A stretch of DNA of 5,915 nt from an uncultured Lutibacter sp. GTDB lineage: Bacteria; Bacteroidota; Bacteroidia; Flavobacteriales; Flavobacteriaceae. The notes under the pieces were generated by a model. That model was not told the DNA's origin, made no database searches, and saw nothing but the letters and a program-made list of their open reading frames with translations. The stretch spans positions 1 through 5,915 of the forward strand of contig CAJXUO010000104.1 in the NCBI GenBank assembly GCA_913061425.1, in the 5' to 3' direction. A program made the position numbers and the translations under genes. Positions 1 through 5,915 of the stretch are shown one piece after another; position 1 is the first letter of the stretch, and every line of letters begins with the position of its first letter.

Positions 1-212
1 CTATACACATTTCCATCTATATGTAGTACTCCATTATTTTTCCAATCTTTAAACATATGTAAGTCTTTTGTTTTATTAATCAACTTACCGTCAAATTTAA
101 CTCCTTCGTGTGTTAGCAATTTACTCTCAACTTTTCTAATTGTAACATTCTGTGCAATCGCAATATTACCAATTAAGCAAAAAAGCAATGATATTTTAAT
201 AATTTTATTCAT
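1..212 (-). CDS. Secreted protein of unknown function, 5' end only (runs off the left edge)
   Basis: Seventy codons are open from ATG at 212-210 to the window edge. Residues 1-20 are a clear Sec signal peptide: a basic start (MNKIIK), a hydrophobic core (ISLLFCLIG) and a type I signal peptidase site AIA before Gln21, a cleavage context common in Flavobacteriia. The visible mature part is short, polar and rich in Asn, Lys, Gly and Thr, with the run KDWKNNGVLHIDGN near residues 55-68. That texture resembles repeat-rich surface or type IX-secreted proteins of flavobacteria, but this is only an impression, because the diagnostic C-terminus lies outside the window. Cys12 is not in a proper lipobox (Phe precedes it), so a lipoprotein is unlikely. 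The gene lies beyond the operon terminator and should have its own promoter. It has no functional link to the ribosomal genes that I can see. Confidence 0.75.
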   Translation of the reverse strand, partial: MNKIIKISLLFCLIGNIAIAQNVTIRKVESKLLTHEGVKFDGKLINKTKDLHMFKDWKNNGVLHIDGNVY

Positions 213-294
213 AGTATATTTTAATTGTTATAAGATTCGTTAATCAACATCTATTAAACAGTATGTGATGACAAAACCCTAATTTATTTACAAC
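213..294 (-). other. Noncoding stretch between the operon terminator and the secreted-protein gene
   Basis: These 82 bases must hold the 5' untranslated region, and probably the promoter, of the secreted-protein gene at the left edge. I looked on the minus strand for the Bacteroidota promoter form (TTG about 17-21 bases before TAnnTTTG). The nearest candidate is TTG at 274-272 followed 18 bases later by TAGATGTT at 253-246, which matches only part of the -7 element. No Shine-Dalgarno sequence precedes the ATG; the upstream bases are almost entirely A and T, which is normal for this phylum. Confidence 0.4.
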
Positions 295-328
295 AAAAAG
301 GATAAACTAAAATTAGTTTATCCTTTTT
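295..328 (-). terminator. Intrinsic terminator of the ribosomal operon, probably bidirectional
   Basis: Bases 295-310 (AAAAAGGATAAACTAA) are the exact reverse complement of 313-328, with two A residues between. A real hairpin would open the central pairs, giving roughly a 14-bp stem with a loop of about six bases. Transcribed leftward from rplQ, the hairpin ends in a run of five U; transcribed rightward it also ends in five U followed by an AU-rich stretch. It starts 30 bases after the rplQ stop codon, as expected for the end of the operon. The G+C part of the stem is small (GGAT/ATCC plus single pairs), so efficiency is uncertain. No gene on the plus strand appears to need it. Confidence 0.85.
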
Positions 329-358
329 ATATTTTAAATCAATAGCTTGACTTCATTT

Positions 359-832
359 TTATTCAGCAGCTTCTGATTCTGAAGTTGATGTTGTTTCAGC
401 AACAGTTTCAACTTTTTTACTTTTACCTCTACGAGTAGTTTTCTTCTTTTTATTTCCTTTTGGATTGTAAATTTCGTTGTAATCAACTAATTCTACCATT
501 GCCATAGATGCATTATCACCTTGACGATGACCCATCTTGATAATTCTTACATATCCTCCTGGACGATCTGCAACTTTAACAGATACTTCTTTAAAAAGTT
601 CTGTAACTGCATATTTATTTCTCAAATAACTAAATACAATTCTACGATTATGTGTAGTGTCATTTTTAGACTTTGTGATTAATGGTTCAACATATTGACG
701 TAAAGCTTTTGCCTTAGCAACTGTTGTGTTAATACGTTTATGCTCAATTAATGAACAAGCCATATTAGATAACATCGCCTTTCTATGCGCTGTTTTTCTT
801 CCTAAATGATTAAATTTCTTTCCGTGTCTCAT
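359..832 (-). CDS. rplQ: 50S ribosomal protein L17 (bL17)
   Basis: bL17 is a large-subunit protein located near the peptide exit tunnel. The N-terminus [12 protein letters not shown] is the family hallmark, followed by the conserved block around [15 protein letters not shown] (residues 15-29) and [13 protein letters not shown] (33-45). PGGYVRIIK at 91-99 and the acidic AMVELVDYN at 111-119 close the core. The core ends near residue 123. Residues 124-157 form an extension, first strongly basic ([16 protein letters not shown]) and then acidic and Ser/Thr-rich (ending SESEAAE); E. coli L17 has 127 residues in all. The start codon lies 30 bases after rpoA with no strong Shine-Dalgarno sequence (only AGGA at about -9). 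It is the last gene of the operon, and the terminator follows 30 bases downstream. Identity is secure; the role of the tail is unknown. Confidence 0.98.
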   Translation of the reverse strand: MRHGKKFNHLGRKTAHRKAMLSNMACSLIEHKRINTTVAKAKALRQYVEPLITKSKNDTTHNRRIVFSYLRNKYAVTELFKEVSVKVADRPGGYVRIIKMGHRQGDNASMAMVELVDYNEIYNPKGNKKKKTTRRGKSKKVETVAETTSTSESEAAE

Positions 833-862
833 CGTATCCTATATATAACCTAATGGCTTAAA

Positions 863-1855
863 TTATTCTTTATCCAATTTATATTTACTTAAATCCATTC
901 CGAAATTCAAACCTTTATTGTGAACTAGTTCATCTAATTCAGTTAAAGATTTTTTACCGAAGTTACGGAACTTCATTAAATCGTTTTTATTAAATGACAC
1001 TAAGTCACCTAATGTATCAACTTCTGCAGCTTTTAAACAGTTTAATGCTCTTACTGATAAATCCATATCGACTAACTTAGTTTTAAGTAATTGTCTCATA
1101 TGTAATGATTCCTCATCATAAGTTTCTGTTTGTGCTATTTCATCAGCCTCTAAAGTAATTCTCTCATCAGAGAACAACATGAAGTGGTGGATTAATATTT
1201 TAGCAGCTTCTGTTAAAGCATCTTGAGGAGTAATTGAACCATCTGTAATGATATCAAATACTAATTTCTCGTAATCTGTTTTTTGCTCTACACGGAAATT
1301 TTCTACAGCATATTTTACATTCTTTATTGGAGTGTAAATTGAATCTGTGAAAATAGTTCCTAATGCTACTCCTGCTCTTTTATTTTCTTCTGCAGGAACA
1401 AAACCTCTACCTTTTTCAACTGAAATTTCCATTTGTAAGTTTACAGATTTTTCCATATTACAGATAACTAAATCTGGATTTAATACTTGAAAACCTGAAA
1501 TATACTTTTGTAAATCTCCTGCTGTTAATTGGTTTTGGTTTGATAACGAAACTTTGATAGTCTCTTTATCAGAATCTTCAATTTGTTTCTTAAAACGAAC
1601 TTGCTTTAAGTTCAAAATGATTTCTGTTACGTCTTCTACAATCCCTTTGATAGTTGAAAATTCATGTTCAACACCCTCAATTCGAATTGATGTGATTGCG
1701 TATCCTTCTAAAGATGATAACAATACTCTTCTCAAAGCATTACCTACCGTTAGACCAAATCCTGGTTCTAAAGGTCTGAATTCAAATCTACCTTCAAATT
1801 CGGTAGAATCAATCATTATTACTTTATCTGGTTTTTGAAAGTTTAAAATTGCCAT
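863..1855 (-). CDS. rpoA: DNA-directed RNA polymerase subunit alpha
   Basis: Alpha dimerises to start assembly of core RNA polymerase, and its C-terminal domain contacts upstream promoter DNA and activators. At 330 residues it is full length. The N-terminal domain (about 15-235) shows the signature [20 protein letters not shown] at 30-49, which covers the dimer and beta-contact region, and the [13 protein letters not shown] helix at 209-221. A linker with many acidic residues (about 232-255) leads to the C-terminal domain (about 262-322), with its helix-hairpin-helix-like [10 protein letters not shown] at 298-307. Arg269, Asn272, Cys273, Gly300, Lys302 and Ser303 align with E. coli Arg265, Asn268, Cys269, Gly296, Lys298 and Ser299, so the DNA-binding face is intact. 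The gene starts 22 bases after rpsD. The upstream bases are AT-rich without a Shine-Dalgarno motif. Nothing is missing or unusual. Confidence 0.99.
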   Translation of the reverse strand: MAILNFQKPDKVIMIDSTEFEGRFEFRPLEPGFGLTVGNALRRVLLSSLEGYAITSIRIEGVEHEFSTIKGIVEDVTEIILNLKQVRFKKQIEDSDKETIKVSLSNQNQLTAGDLQKYISGFQVLNPDLVICNMEKSVNLQMEISVEKGRGFVPAEENKRAGVALGTIFTDSIYTPIKNVKYAVENFRVEQKTDYEKLVFDIITDGSITPQDALTEAAKILIHHFMLFSDERITLEADEIAQTETYDEESLHMRQLLKTKLVDMDLSVRALNCLKAAEVDTLGDLVSFNKNDLMKFRNFGKKSLTELDELVHNKGLNFGMDLSKYKLDKE

Positions 1856-1877
1856 AGTTTATATTGGTATTTTAAAA

Positions 1878-2483
1878 TTATTTAGAGTATAGCTCTACAA
1901 TTAATTGTTCTTTAATATTTTCTGGAATTTGTAATCTCTCAGGTACACTAACAAATGTTCCTTGTAAAGTATCATTATTCCAAGTTAGCCATTCAAATGA
2001 ATTGCTAGAATTAGCTAAAGAGTTTTCAATAGCTTCAAGTGATTTAGATTTCTCTCTAACCGCTACAACATCTCCTGTTTTTAAAGAATAAGATGCAACA
2101 TTTACAATCCCTCCATTTACAGTAATATGTCTGTGCGAAACTAACTGTCTTGCACCGTTACGTGTTGGAGCAATTCCCATACGAAAAACAACGTTATCTA
2201 AACGAGATTCACATAATTGTAATAACACCTCTCCTGTAATTCCTCTACTTGCAGATGCTTTTTTAAACAATCCACTAAATTGACGTTCTAAAATACCGTA
2301 TGTGTATTTAGCTTTTTGTTTTTCTTGTAATTGAACTGCGTATTCAGATTTTTTTCCTCTACGTCTGTTATTACCATGTTGTCCTGGAGGAAAGTTTCTT
2401 TTTTCAAAAGACTTATCCGCTCCATAAATTGCTTCTCCGAATTTACGGGCAATTTTAGTTGTTGGTCCTGTATATCTTGCCAT
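1878..2483 (-). CDS. rpsD: 30S ribosomal protein S4 (uS4), zinc-free form
   Basis: uS4 is a primary 16S rRNA-binding protein that starts assembly of the small-subunit body and lines the mRNA entry site. The start [16 protein letters not shown] and the block around [35 protein letters not shown] (residues 29-63) are typical of the Bacteroidota form. The S4 RNA-binding domain spans roughly 92-155 and includes [12 protein letters not shown] and [13 protein letters not shown]. The N-terminal region lacks the four cysteines that bind zinc in some S4 proteins. The length of 201 residues is normal. The gene is preceded by an unusually long 85-base gap containing inverted repeats. S4 is a known autoregulator in E. 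coli (alpha operon) and Bacillus (its own rpsD leader), so feedback control through this leader is a reasonable but untested inference. Confidence 0.98.
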   Translation of the reverse strand: MARYTGPTTKIARKFGEAIYGADKSFEKRNFPPGQHGNNRRRGKKSEYAVQLQEKQKAKYTYGILERQFSGLFKKASASRGITGEVLLQLCESRLDNVVFRMGIAPTRNGARQLVSHRHITVNGGIVNVASYSLKTGDVVAVREKSKSLEAIENSLANSSNSFEWLTWNNDTLQGTFVSVPERLQIPENIKEQLIVELYSK

Positions 2484-2568
2484 TTCTTTGTTGTTTTTAA
2501 ATAGGGATTATGAATTAAGGCTTAATCTCCTTCGATAATCGAATTCCTATTTTATGAAAAATTATTAA
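2484..2568 (-). promoter_or_regulatory. Structured rpsD leader, candidate S4-binding or attenuation RNA
   Basis: This is the only gap in the operon longer than 30 bases. Read on the minus strand, AAATAGG (2552-2546) can pair with CCTATTT (2505-2499), and after one mismatch ATT (2544-2542) can pair with AAT (2509-2507). This outer stem encloses two small inverted repeats: TTCGAT/ATCGAA (2543-2531, one central base; its outermost bases overlap the inner part of the outer stem) and ATTAAG/CTTAAT (2526-2514, one central base). A Shine-Dalgarno-like AAGGAGA (2532-2526) sits between them, but no start codon follows at a usable distance. There is no U-run after the last stem, so it is not a simple terminator. 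I infer a folded leader RNA that may bind S4. The pairing is by eye, with no covariation evidence. Confidence 0.45.
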
Positions 2569-2949
2569 TTATACTCTTCTTCTCTTTGGAGGTCTACATC
2601 CATTATGTGGCATTGGTGTAACATCAATAATCTCTGTTACTTCAATTCCATTATTATGTAATGTTCTCATCGCATTTTCTCTACCATTACCTGGTCCTTT
2701 TACATACGCTTTTACTTTTCTTAAACCAGCTTCATGTGCTACTTTTGCACAATCTTCAGCGGCTGTTTGAGCAGCATAAGGAGTATTCTTTTTAGAACCC
2801 CTAAAGCCCATTTTACCTGCTGATGACCAAGAAATTACATCACCTCTTTTATTAGTTAAAGAAATAATAATATTATTAAATGATGCTGTTATGTGTGCTT
2901 CACCAACTGCCTCAACAATAACTTTACGTTTTTTAGTTGTTTTTGCCAT
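2569..2949 (-). CDS. rpsK: 30S ribosomal protein S11 (uS11)
   Basis: uS11 sits on the platform of the small subunit, contacts 16S rRNA near the E site and helps select correct tRNA. The family pattern is complete over 126 residues: a basic N-terminus ([10 protein letters not shown]), [39 protein letters not shown] across about 16-54, [33 protein letters not shown] across about 63-95, and the hallmark C-terminus [15 protein letters not shown]. It starts 11 bases after rpsM, with only AT-rich sequence upstream of the ATG. The stop codon is followed by the long rpsD leader, so rpsK is the last gene of the tightly packed upstream group. Confidence 0.98.
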   Translation of the reverse strand: MAKTTKKRKVIVEAVGEAHITASFNNIIISLTNKRGDVISWSSAGKMGFRGSKKNTPYAAQTAAEDCAKVAHEAGLRKVKAYVKGPGNGRENAMRTLHNNGIEVTEIIDVTPMPHNGCRPPKRRRV

Positions 2950-2960
2950 AATATTAATTA

Positions 2961-3335
2961 TTATTTAGTTGCTTTCTTTTTGTTAGCTACCGTTTTTCTT
3001 TTACCTTTTCTAGTTCTAGAGTTGTTTTTAGTTCTCTGACCCCTTAATGGTAATCCAGTTCTGTGACGAATACCTCTGTAACATCCTATATCCATAAGAC
3101 GTTTAATATTCAATTGAGTTTCAGAACGTAATTCACCTTCAATAGTAAATGTACCCACTTGCTCTCTAATTGATCCGATTTCTTCATCGTTCCAATCTTG
3201 AACTTTTTTACTTTCGTCAACTTTTGCAGCTGCTAAAATTTCTTTAGACCTGCTTCTACCTACACCAAAAATGTAAGTTAATGCTATAACTCCTCTTTTG
3301 TTTTTCGGAATGTCAATACCTGCTATTCTTGCCAT
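2961..3335 (-). CDS. rpsM: 30S ribosomal protein S13 (uS13)
   Basis: uS13 lies in the head of the small subunit, forms bridges to the large subunit and reaches the P-site tRNA with its C-terminal tail. The start [14 protein letters not shown] and the [14 protein letters not shown] helix-turn-helix region (about 22-35) are characteristic. So is [29 protein letters not shown] across about 89-117. The C-terminus is very basic (ANKKKATK), as expected for a tail passing through rRNA. The 124-residue length is normal. Only two bases separate the rpmJ stop from this ATG, so ribosomes probably move straight across. The AAGGA lying within the last rpmJ codons is five bases from the start and is the only Shine-Dalgarno-like motif well placed in the operon, although it may simply be a by-product of the conserved rpmJ ending. 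Confidence 0.98.
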   Translation of the reverse strand: MARIAGIDIPKNKRGVIALTYIFGVGRSRSKEILAAAKVDESKKVQDWNDEEIGSIREQVGTFTIEGELRSETQLNIKRLMDIGCYRGIRHRTGLPLRGQRTKNNSRTRKGKRKTVANKKKATK

Positions 3336-3337
3336 AA

Positions 3338-3454
3338 TTATCCTTGTCTTTGTTTAAATCTAGGATTCTTTTTGTTGATTACATATAATCTGCCTTTTCT
3401 ACGCACTATTTTGCACTCGGCACTTCTCTTTTTTATTGATGCTCTAACTTTCAT
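3338..3454 (-). CDS. rpmJ: 50S ribosomal protein L36 (bL36), zinc-free form
   Basis: bL36 is the smallest large-subunit protein and binds 23S rRNA near the base of the L7/L12 stalk. The minus strand encodes 38 residues from ATG at 3454 to TAA at 3340-3338. They begin [11 protein letters not shown] and end NPRFKQRQG, both diagnostic of the family, and the length is exactly typical. In the zinc-binding form the ligands are Cys11, Cys14, Cys27 and His33. Here only Cys14 remains, and the other positions are Ser11, Asn27 and Phe33, so this is a C-minus version that should not hold zinc. It lies 10 bases after infA and 2 bases before rpsM, the standard place for this gene. Confidence 0.96.
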   Translation of the reverse strand: MKVRASIKKRSAECKIVRRKGRLYVINKKNPRFKQRQG

Positions 3455-3464
3455 CGTATATATT

Positions 3465-3680
3465 TTAATATCTGTAAGTAATTCTTGCCTTTGTTAAATC
3501 GTATGGACTCATTTCTAACTTCACTTTATCTCCTGGTAATAATTTTATATAATGCATTCGCATTTTCCCTGAGATGTGTGCTGTAACAACATGTCCATTT
3601 TCAAGTTCTACACGAAACATTGCATTTGACAATGCTTCGGTGATGCTTCCATCTTGTTCTATTGCTGATTGTTTTGCCAT
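3465..3680 (-). CDS. infA: Translation initiation factor IF-1
   Basis: IF-1 binds the A site of the 30S subunit during initiation, blocks premature tRNA entry and supports IF-2 and IF-3. The 71 residues form a single S1-like OB fold with the family motifs: [24 protein letters not shown] at about 3-26, [23 protein letters not shown] at about 29-51, [19 protein letters not shown] to the end. The start ATG overlaps the secY stop codon by one base (TAATG at 3682-3678), which suggests that translation of infA is coupled to termination on secY. No Shine-Dalgarno sequence is visible. rpmJ follows after 10 bases. The gene is intact and typical in length. Confidence 0.98.
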   Translation of the reverse strand: MAKQSAIEQDGSITEALSNAMFRVELENGHVVTAHISGKMRMHYIKLLPGDKVKLEMSPYDLTKARITYRY

Positions 3681-5029
3681 TACGCTACTGATTTTCTTTT
3701 ATTTCCAGTTTTCATTAAACCATCATAATGACGATTTAGTAAATGAGCGTTGATTTGTTGAATTGTATCAATTGCAACACCAACCATAATTAATAATGAT
3801 GTTCCTCCATAAAACATAGACCAAGATTGTTGTACACCGAACTTAACTACAAAAGCAGGTAATACTGCTAATAATGCTAAGAATAATGAACCTGGAAAAG
3901 TTATTAAAGAAAGAATTCTATCTAACATATCTCCTGTTTCTTTTCCTGGTCTAACGCCTGGAATAAAACCATTGCTTCTTTTTAAAGAATCTGCCATTTC
4001 ATTAGTATTTACAGTAATTGCTGTATAGAAATAACTGAAAATAATAATCAAAGTTGCAAATAAAACGTTATATCCTACTCCAAATGGATCAGCAAACATA
4101 GCGGCAATATTTTTAACTCCATCTGAAGAGAAATTTGCTCCTTGTATTGCTGAAGGGACAAACATAATTGCTTGTGCAAAAATGATTGGCATAACTCCTG
4201 CTGAATTTAATTTTAATGGTAAGTATTGTCTAGCTCCTGCAACATCACGTACGGTACCTGCAACAGTTTTTCTAGCATATTGGACTGCTACTTTACGTAT
4301 TGCAGTAACTAAATATACACATGCTAATATTACAAGCAACCAAACTATTATTTCTATCAAGATAATCATAAATCCTCCTGAACTACCAGTAGTAACTTTA
4401 GACACAAACTCTTGAGCAAATGCACTTGGGAAACCGGCAATAATTCCAATCATAATTAATAATGAAATACCATTACCAATACCCTTATCTGTTATTTTCT
4501 CTCCAAGCCACATTGCAAATATTGAACCTGTAGTTAATAAGATCATTGATGTAATCCAGAACATTCCTCCAGTACCAATTAAAAATGCATCTGCTGGAAT
4601 ACCTAAAGATGGTAAACTAGCAAGATATGCTGGACCTTGAACTAAAGTAATCGCAATTGTCAACCAACGTGTTATTTGAGTTGTTTTCTTTTGACCACTT
4701 TCTCCATCTTTCTTTAATTTCTGTAAATAAGGAATTGCAATTCCCATTAACTGAACTACAATAGATGCAGAGATATAAGGCATTACTCCTAACGCCATTA
4801 CTGATGCTCTTGAAAAACCACCTCCAGTAAACATATTGATCATTCCTAATATACCTTTCGCTCCTCCAGATGCATTCATAGCATCGTTAATTACTTCCCC
4901 ATCTAATCCAGGTAAAGTAACTTGTGCAGCTAAACGGTATATAACCATAAAACTAAGAGTGATAAGGATTTTATTCCTCAACTCTTCTATTGACCAAATA
5001 TTCTTAACTGTTTGTATAAATTTATTCAT
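3680..5029 (-). CDS. secY: Preprotein translocase subunit SecY
   Basis: SecY is the channel through which unfolded proteins cross, or enter, the cytoplasmic membrane, working with SecE, SecG and SecA. The 449 residues hold ten hydrophobic segments, at roughly 20-40, 75-100, 119-139, 150-172, 185-203, 217-242, 274-292, 318-342, 372-395 and 405-420. The plug region lies near 57-70. [11 protein letters not shown] at 183-193 is a conserved SecY stretch. The cytoplasmic loop around [13 protein letters not shown] (353-365) includes Arg360, corresponding to the arginine essential for SecA contact in E. coli. The tail is short and basic ([10 protein letters not shown]). It starts 11 bases after rplO and ends inside the infA start codon. 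The map and adk genes that follow secY in many other bacteria are absent. The protein appears complete. Confidence 0.99.
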   Translation of the reverse strand: MNKFIQTVKNIWSIEELRNKILITLSFMVIYRLAAQVTLPGLDGEVINDAMNASGGAKGILGMINMFTGGGFSRASVMALGVMPYISASIVVQLMGIAIPYLQKLKKDGESGQKKTTQITRWLTIAITLVQGPAYLASLPSLGIPADAFLIGTGGMFWITSMILLTTGSIFAMWLGEKITDKGIGNGISLLIMIGIIAGFPSAFAQEFVSKVTTGSSGGFMIILIEIIVWLLVILACVYLVTAIRKVAVQYARKTVAGTVRDVAGARQYLPLKLNSAGVMPIIFAQAIMFVPSAIQGANFSSDGVKNIAAMFADPFGVGYNVLFATLIIIFSYFYTAITVNTNEMADSLKRSNGFIPGVRPGKETGDMLDRILSLITFPGSLFLALLAVLPAFVVKFGVQQSWSMFYGGTSLLIMVGVAIDTIQQINAHLLNRHYDGLMKTGNKRKSVA

Positions 5030-5040
5030 TTAAAAAAATA

Positions 5041-5493
5041 TTATAAAGTTATTGCTTCACCACCAGCAGCTTCGATTGCAGCTTTTGCAGTTGCAGTAAA
5101 TTTATGAACTGTAATATTTAATTTAGTTTTTAACTCTCCTCTACCTAATATTTTCACTAAGTCCTTTTGACGAGCCAAACGGTTCTCAACCAATACTGTC
5201 ATATCAACAGTACCTTTAATTCTACCGCTTTCAACATATTCCTGTATCTTATCTAAATTTACACCAACATATTCCTTACGGTTTATGTTTGTAAATCCAA
5301 ATTTAGGAACACGTCTTTGCAAAGGCATTTGACCTCCTTCAAATCCTATCTTTCTAGAATACCCTGAACGAGATTTTTGACCATTGTGACCTCTTGTTGC
5401 AGTTCCTCCTTTACCAGAACCTTGTCCTCTACCGATTCTTTTTGCTGCTCCTTTTACAGAACCTGCTGCCGGTTTTAAGTTATTTAATGCCAT
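5041..5493 (-). CDS. rplO: 50S ribosomal protein L15 (uL15)
   Basis: uL15 is a late-assembly large-subunit protein whose long N-terminal extension threads through 23S rRNA. Residues 1-60 are glycine-rich and basic: LKPAAGSVKGAAKRIGRGQGSGKGGTATRGHNGQKSRSG, followed by FEGGQMPLQRRVPKFGF at about 51-67. This is the family signature. The C-terminal globular part, from about 75, ends in KFTATAKAAIEAAGGEAITL, a typical L15 close. The length of 150 residues is normal. It lies 14 bases after rpmD and 11 bases before secY, the universal arrangement. The region before the ATG is almost pure A and T. Confidence 0.98.
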   Translation of the reverse strand: MALNNLKPAAGSVKGAAKRIGRGQGSGKGGTATRGHNGQKSRSGYSRKIGFEGGQMPLQRRVPKFGFTNINRKEYVGVNLDKIQEYVESGRIKGTVDMTVLVENRLARQKDLVKILGRGELKTKLNITVHKFTATAKAAIEAAGGEAITL

Positions 5494-5507
5494 AACTAAT
5501 TATATTA

Positions 5508-5690
5508 TTATTTAATTTCTTCTACAGAAACTAAGTGTTTAACTGTGTTTACCATTCCAAGGATTGTAGGTGTAGCTTCATGTTCTACTACCTGATCAAT
5601 CTTACGTAAGCCTAATGCTTCTAACGTTCTCTTTTGATTCTGAGGGCGTCTTATCTTACTTTTAACTTGTGTTACTTTAATTTTTGCCAT
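5508..5690 (-). CDS. rpmD: 50S ribosomal protein L30 (uL30)
   Basis: uL30 is a small large-subunit protein of the ferredoxin-like fold. The 60 residues carry the family pattern: MAKIKVTQVKSKIRRPQNQKRTLEALGL across 1-28, then the RKIDQVVEHEATPTILGMVNTVKHLVSVEE block. In this family the conserved region around the invariant arginine-lysine pairs contacts 23S rRNA. It sits between rpsE and rplO with 14-base gaps on both sides, as in nearly all bacteria that keep this gene. The ATG follows the bases TACG, as it also does for rpmJ and rplQ. No Shine-Dalgarno sequence is visible. Confidence 0.97.
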   Translation of the reverse strand: MAKIKVTQVKSKIRRPQNQKRTLEALGLRKIDQVVEHEATPTILGMVNTVKHLVSVEEIK

Positions 5691-5704
5691 CGTAAATATT
5701 GATT

Positions 5705-5915
5705 TTATCCTTTAAATACTTTATCTAAAGAAATTCCTCTTTGTTTTGCAATCGTACTTGCGCTTCTTAATCTAAGTAAAGCATCAAAAGTTGCTTTAAC
5801 TACATTATGAGGGTTAGAAGATCCTTGTGATTTTGATAATACATCATGTACTCCAACTGAATCTAATACCGCACGTACTGCACCACCTGCAATAACTCCT
5901 GTACCATTAGATGCT
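5705..5915 (-). CDS. rpsE: 30S ribosomal protein S5 (uS5), C-terminal part only
   Basis: The right edge cuts this gene; 69 codons and a TAA stop (5707-5705) are present, with one extra base at the edge. The translation begins [22 protein letters not shown] and ends [18 protein letters not shown]. The first stretch is the glycine-rich GTGVIAGG signature of the S5 C-terminal domain, which adopts the left-handed beta-alpha-beta fold; the RGISLDKVF ending is typical of Bacteroidota S5. uS5 sits at the back of the small subunit near the mRNA entry tunnel and affects decoding accuracy. The N-terminal double-stranded-RNA-binding-like domain should lie just outside the window. rpmD starts 14 bases downstream. 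Confidence 0.96.
   Translation of the reverse strand, partial: ASNGTGVIAGGAVRAVLDSVGVHDVLSKSQGSSNPHNVVKATFDALLRLRSASTIAKQRGISLDKVFKG

Noticed and set aside
141..212. Lipoprotein signal in the left-edge protein
   Set aside because: Cys12 is preceded by Leu-Leu-Phe, which does not fit the lipobox, while an AIA cleavage site before Gln21 fits a normal secreted protein.
246..274. Possible promoter for the secreted-protein gene (TTG, 18 bases, TAGATGTT on the minus strand)
   Set aside because: The -7 element matches the Bacteroidota consensus only partly, and such matches are frequent in DNA this AT-rich.
1554..1838. Open plus-strand frame of 94 codons opposite rpoA
   Set aside because: It lies wholly inside the conserved rpoA gene, has no recognisable family pattern, and arises from the complement of real codons.
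2499..2552. Intrinsic terminator between rpsK and rpsD
   Set aside because: The stems are followed by AAAAACAAC rather than a U-tract on the transcribed strand, and rpsD-rpoA-rplQ would otherwise need a promoter that I cannot find.
4182..4415. Open plus-strand frame of 77 codons opposite secY
   Set aside because: It is entirely antisense to secY membrane-segment codons; hydrophobic antisense frames are expected there.
4836..5033. Open plus-strand frame of 65 codons opposite the secY start
   Set aside because: It is antisense to the 5' part of secY, with no support from motif, context or start signal.
1..5915. CRISPR array, insertion sequence, tRNA, or novel gene system
   Set aside because: No spaced direct repeats, terminal repeats, transposase motifs or tRNA-like folds were seen; nearly all the window is explained by core ribosomal, RNA polymerase and secretion genes.

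Overview
The window is the distal part of a bacterial ribosomal-protein supercluster (end of the spc operon joined to the alpha operon), all on the minus strand, so transcription runs from high to low coordinates. The order is 'rpsE-rpmD-rplO-secY-infA-rpmJ-rpsM-rpsK-rpsD-rpoA-rplQ, then a strong terminator, then the 5' end of an unrelated secreted-protein gene that runs off the left edge. The DNA is strongly AT-rich. Almost no start codon has a usable Shine-Dalgarno sequence. S4 and L36 are of the zinc-free type, and secY is followed directly by infA with no map or adk between them. The left-edge protein has a Sec signal ending AIA|Q. Together with the protein sequences themselves this points to Bacteroidota, most likely Flavobacteriaceae; I cannot fix the genus.

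Right to left: 5705-5915 is the last 69 codons of rpsE (uS5). Next come rpmD (uL30) and rplO (uL15), 14-nt gaps apart, then secY, the membrane channel of the Sec translocon. secY and infA (IF-1) overlap by one base (TAATG). rpmJ (bL36, 38 aa) lies between infA and rpsM at 3338-3454. rpsM (uS13) and rpsK (uS11) follow closely. An 85-nt gap then separates rpsK from rpsD (uS4); it holds nested inverted repeats and is the best candidate for a regulatory RNA here. rpoA (RNA polymerase alpha) and rplQ (bL17, with a charged C-terminal tail) end the operon.

Bases 213-358 are noncoding. They contain a near-perfect 16-bp inverted repeat flanked by A and T runs (295-328), which ends the operon and could work in both directions. 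The remainder, 213-294, presumably carries the promoter of the left-edge gene, but no convincing promoter motif was found.

The genes work together as the cell's growth machinery: ribosomal proteins of both subunits, an initiation factor, the core RNA polymerase subunit and the secretion channel made from one transcript, which keeps transcription, translation and export in proportion. This is an ordinary conserved region. I see no mobile element, CRISPR, defence system or new enzyme system. The points worth a second look are the rpsD leader, the unused AAGGAGA inside it, the L17 tail and the lineage-specific gene at the left edge.
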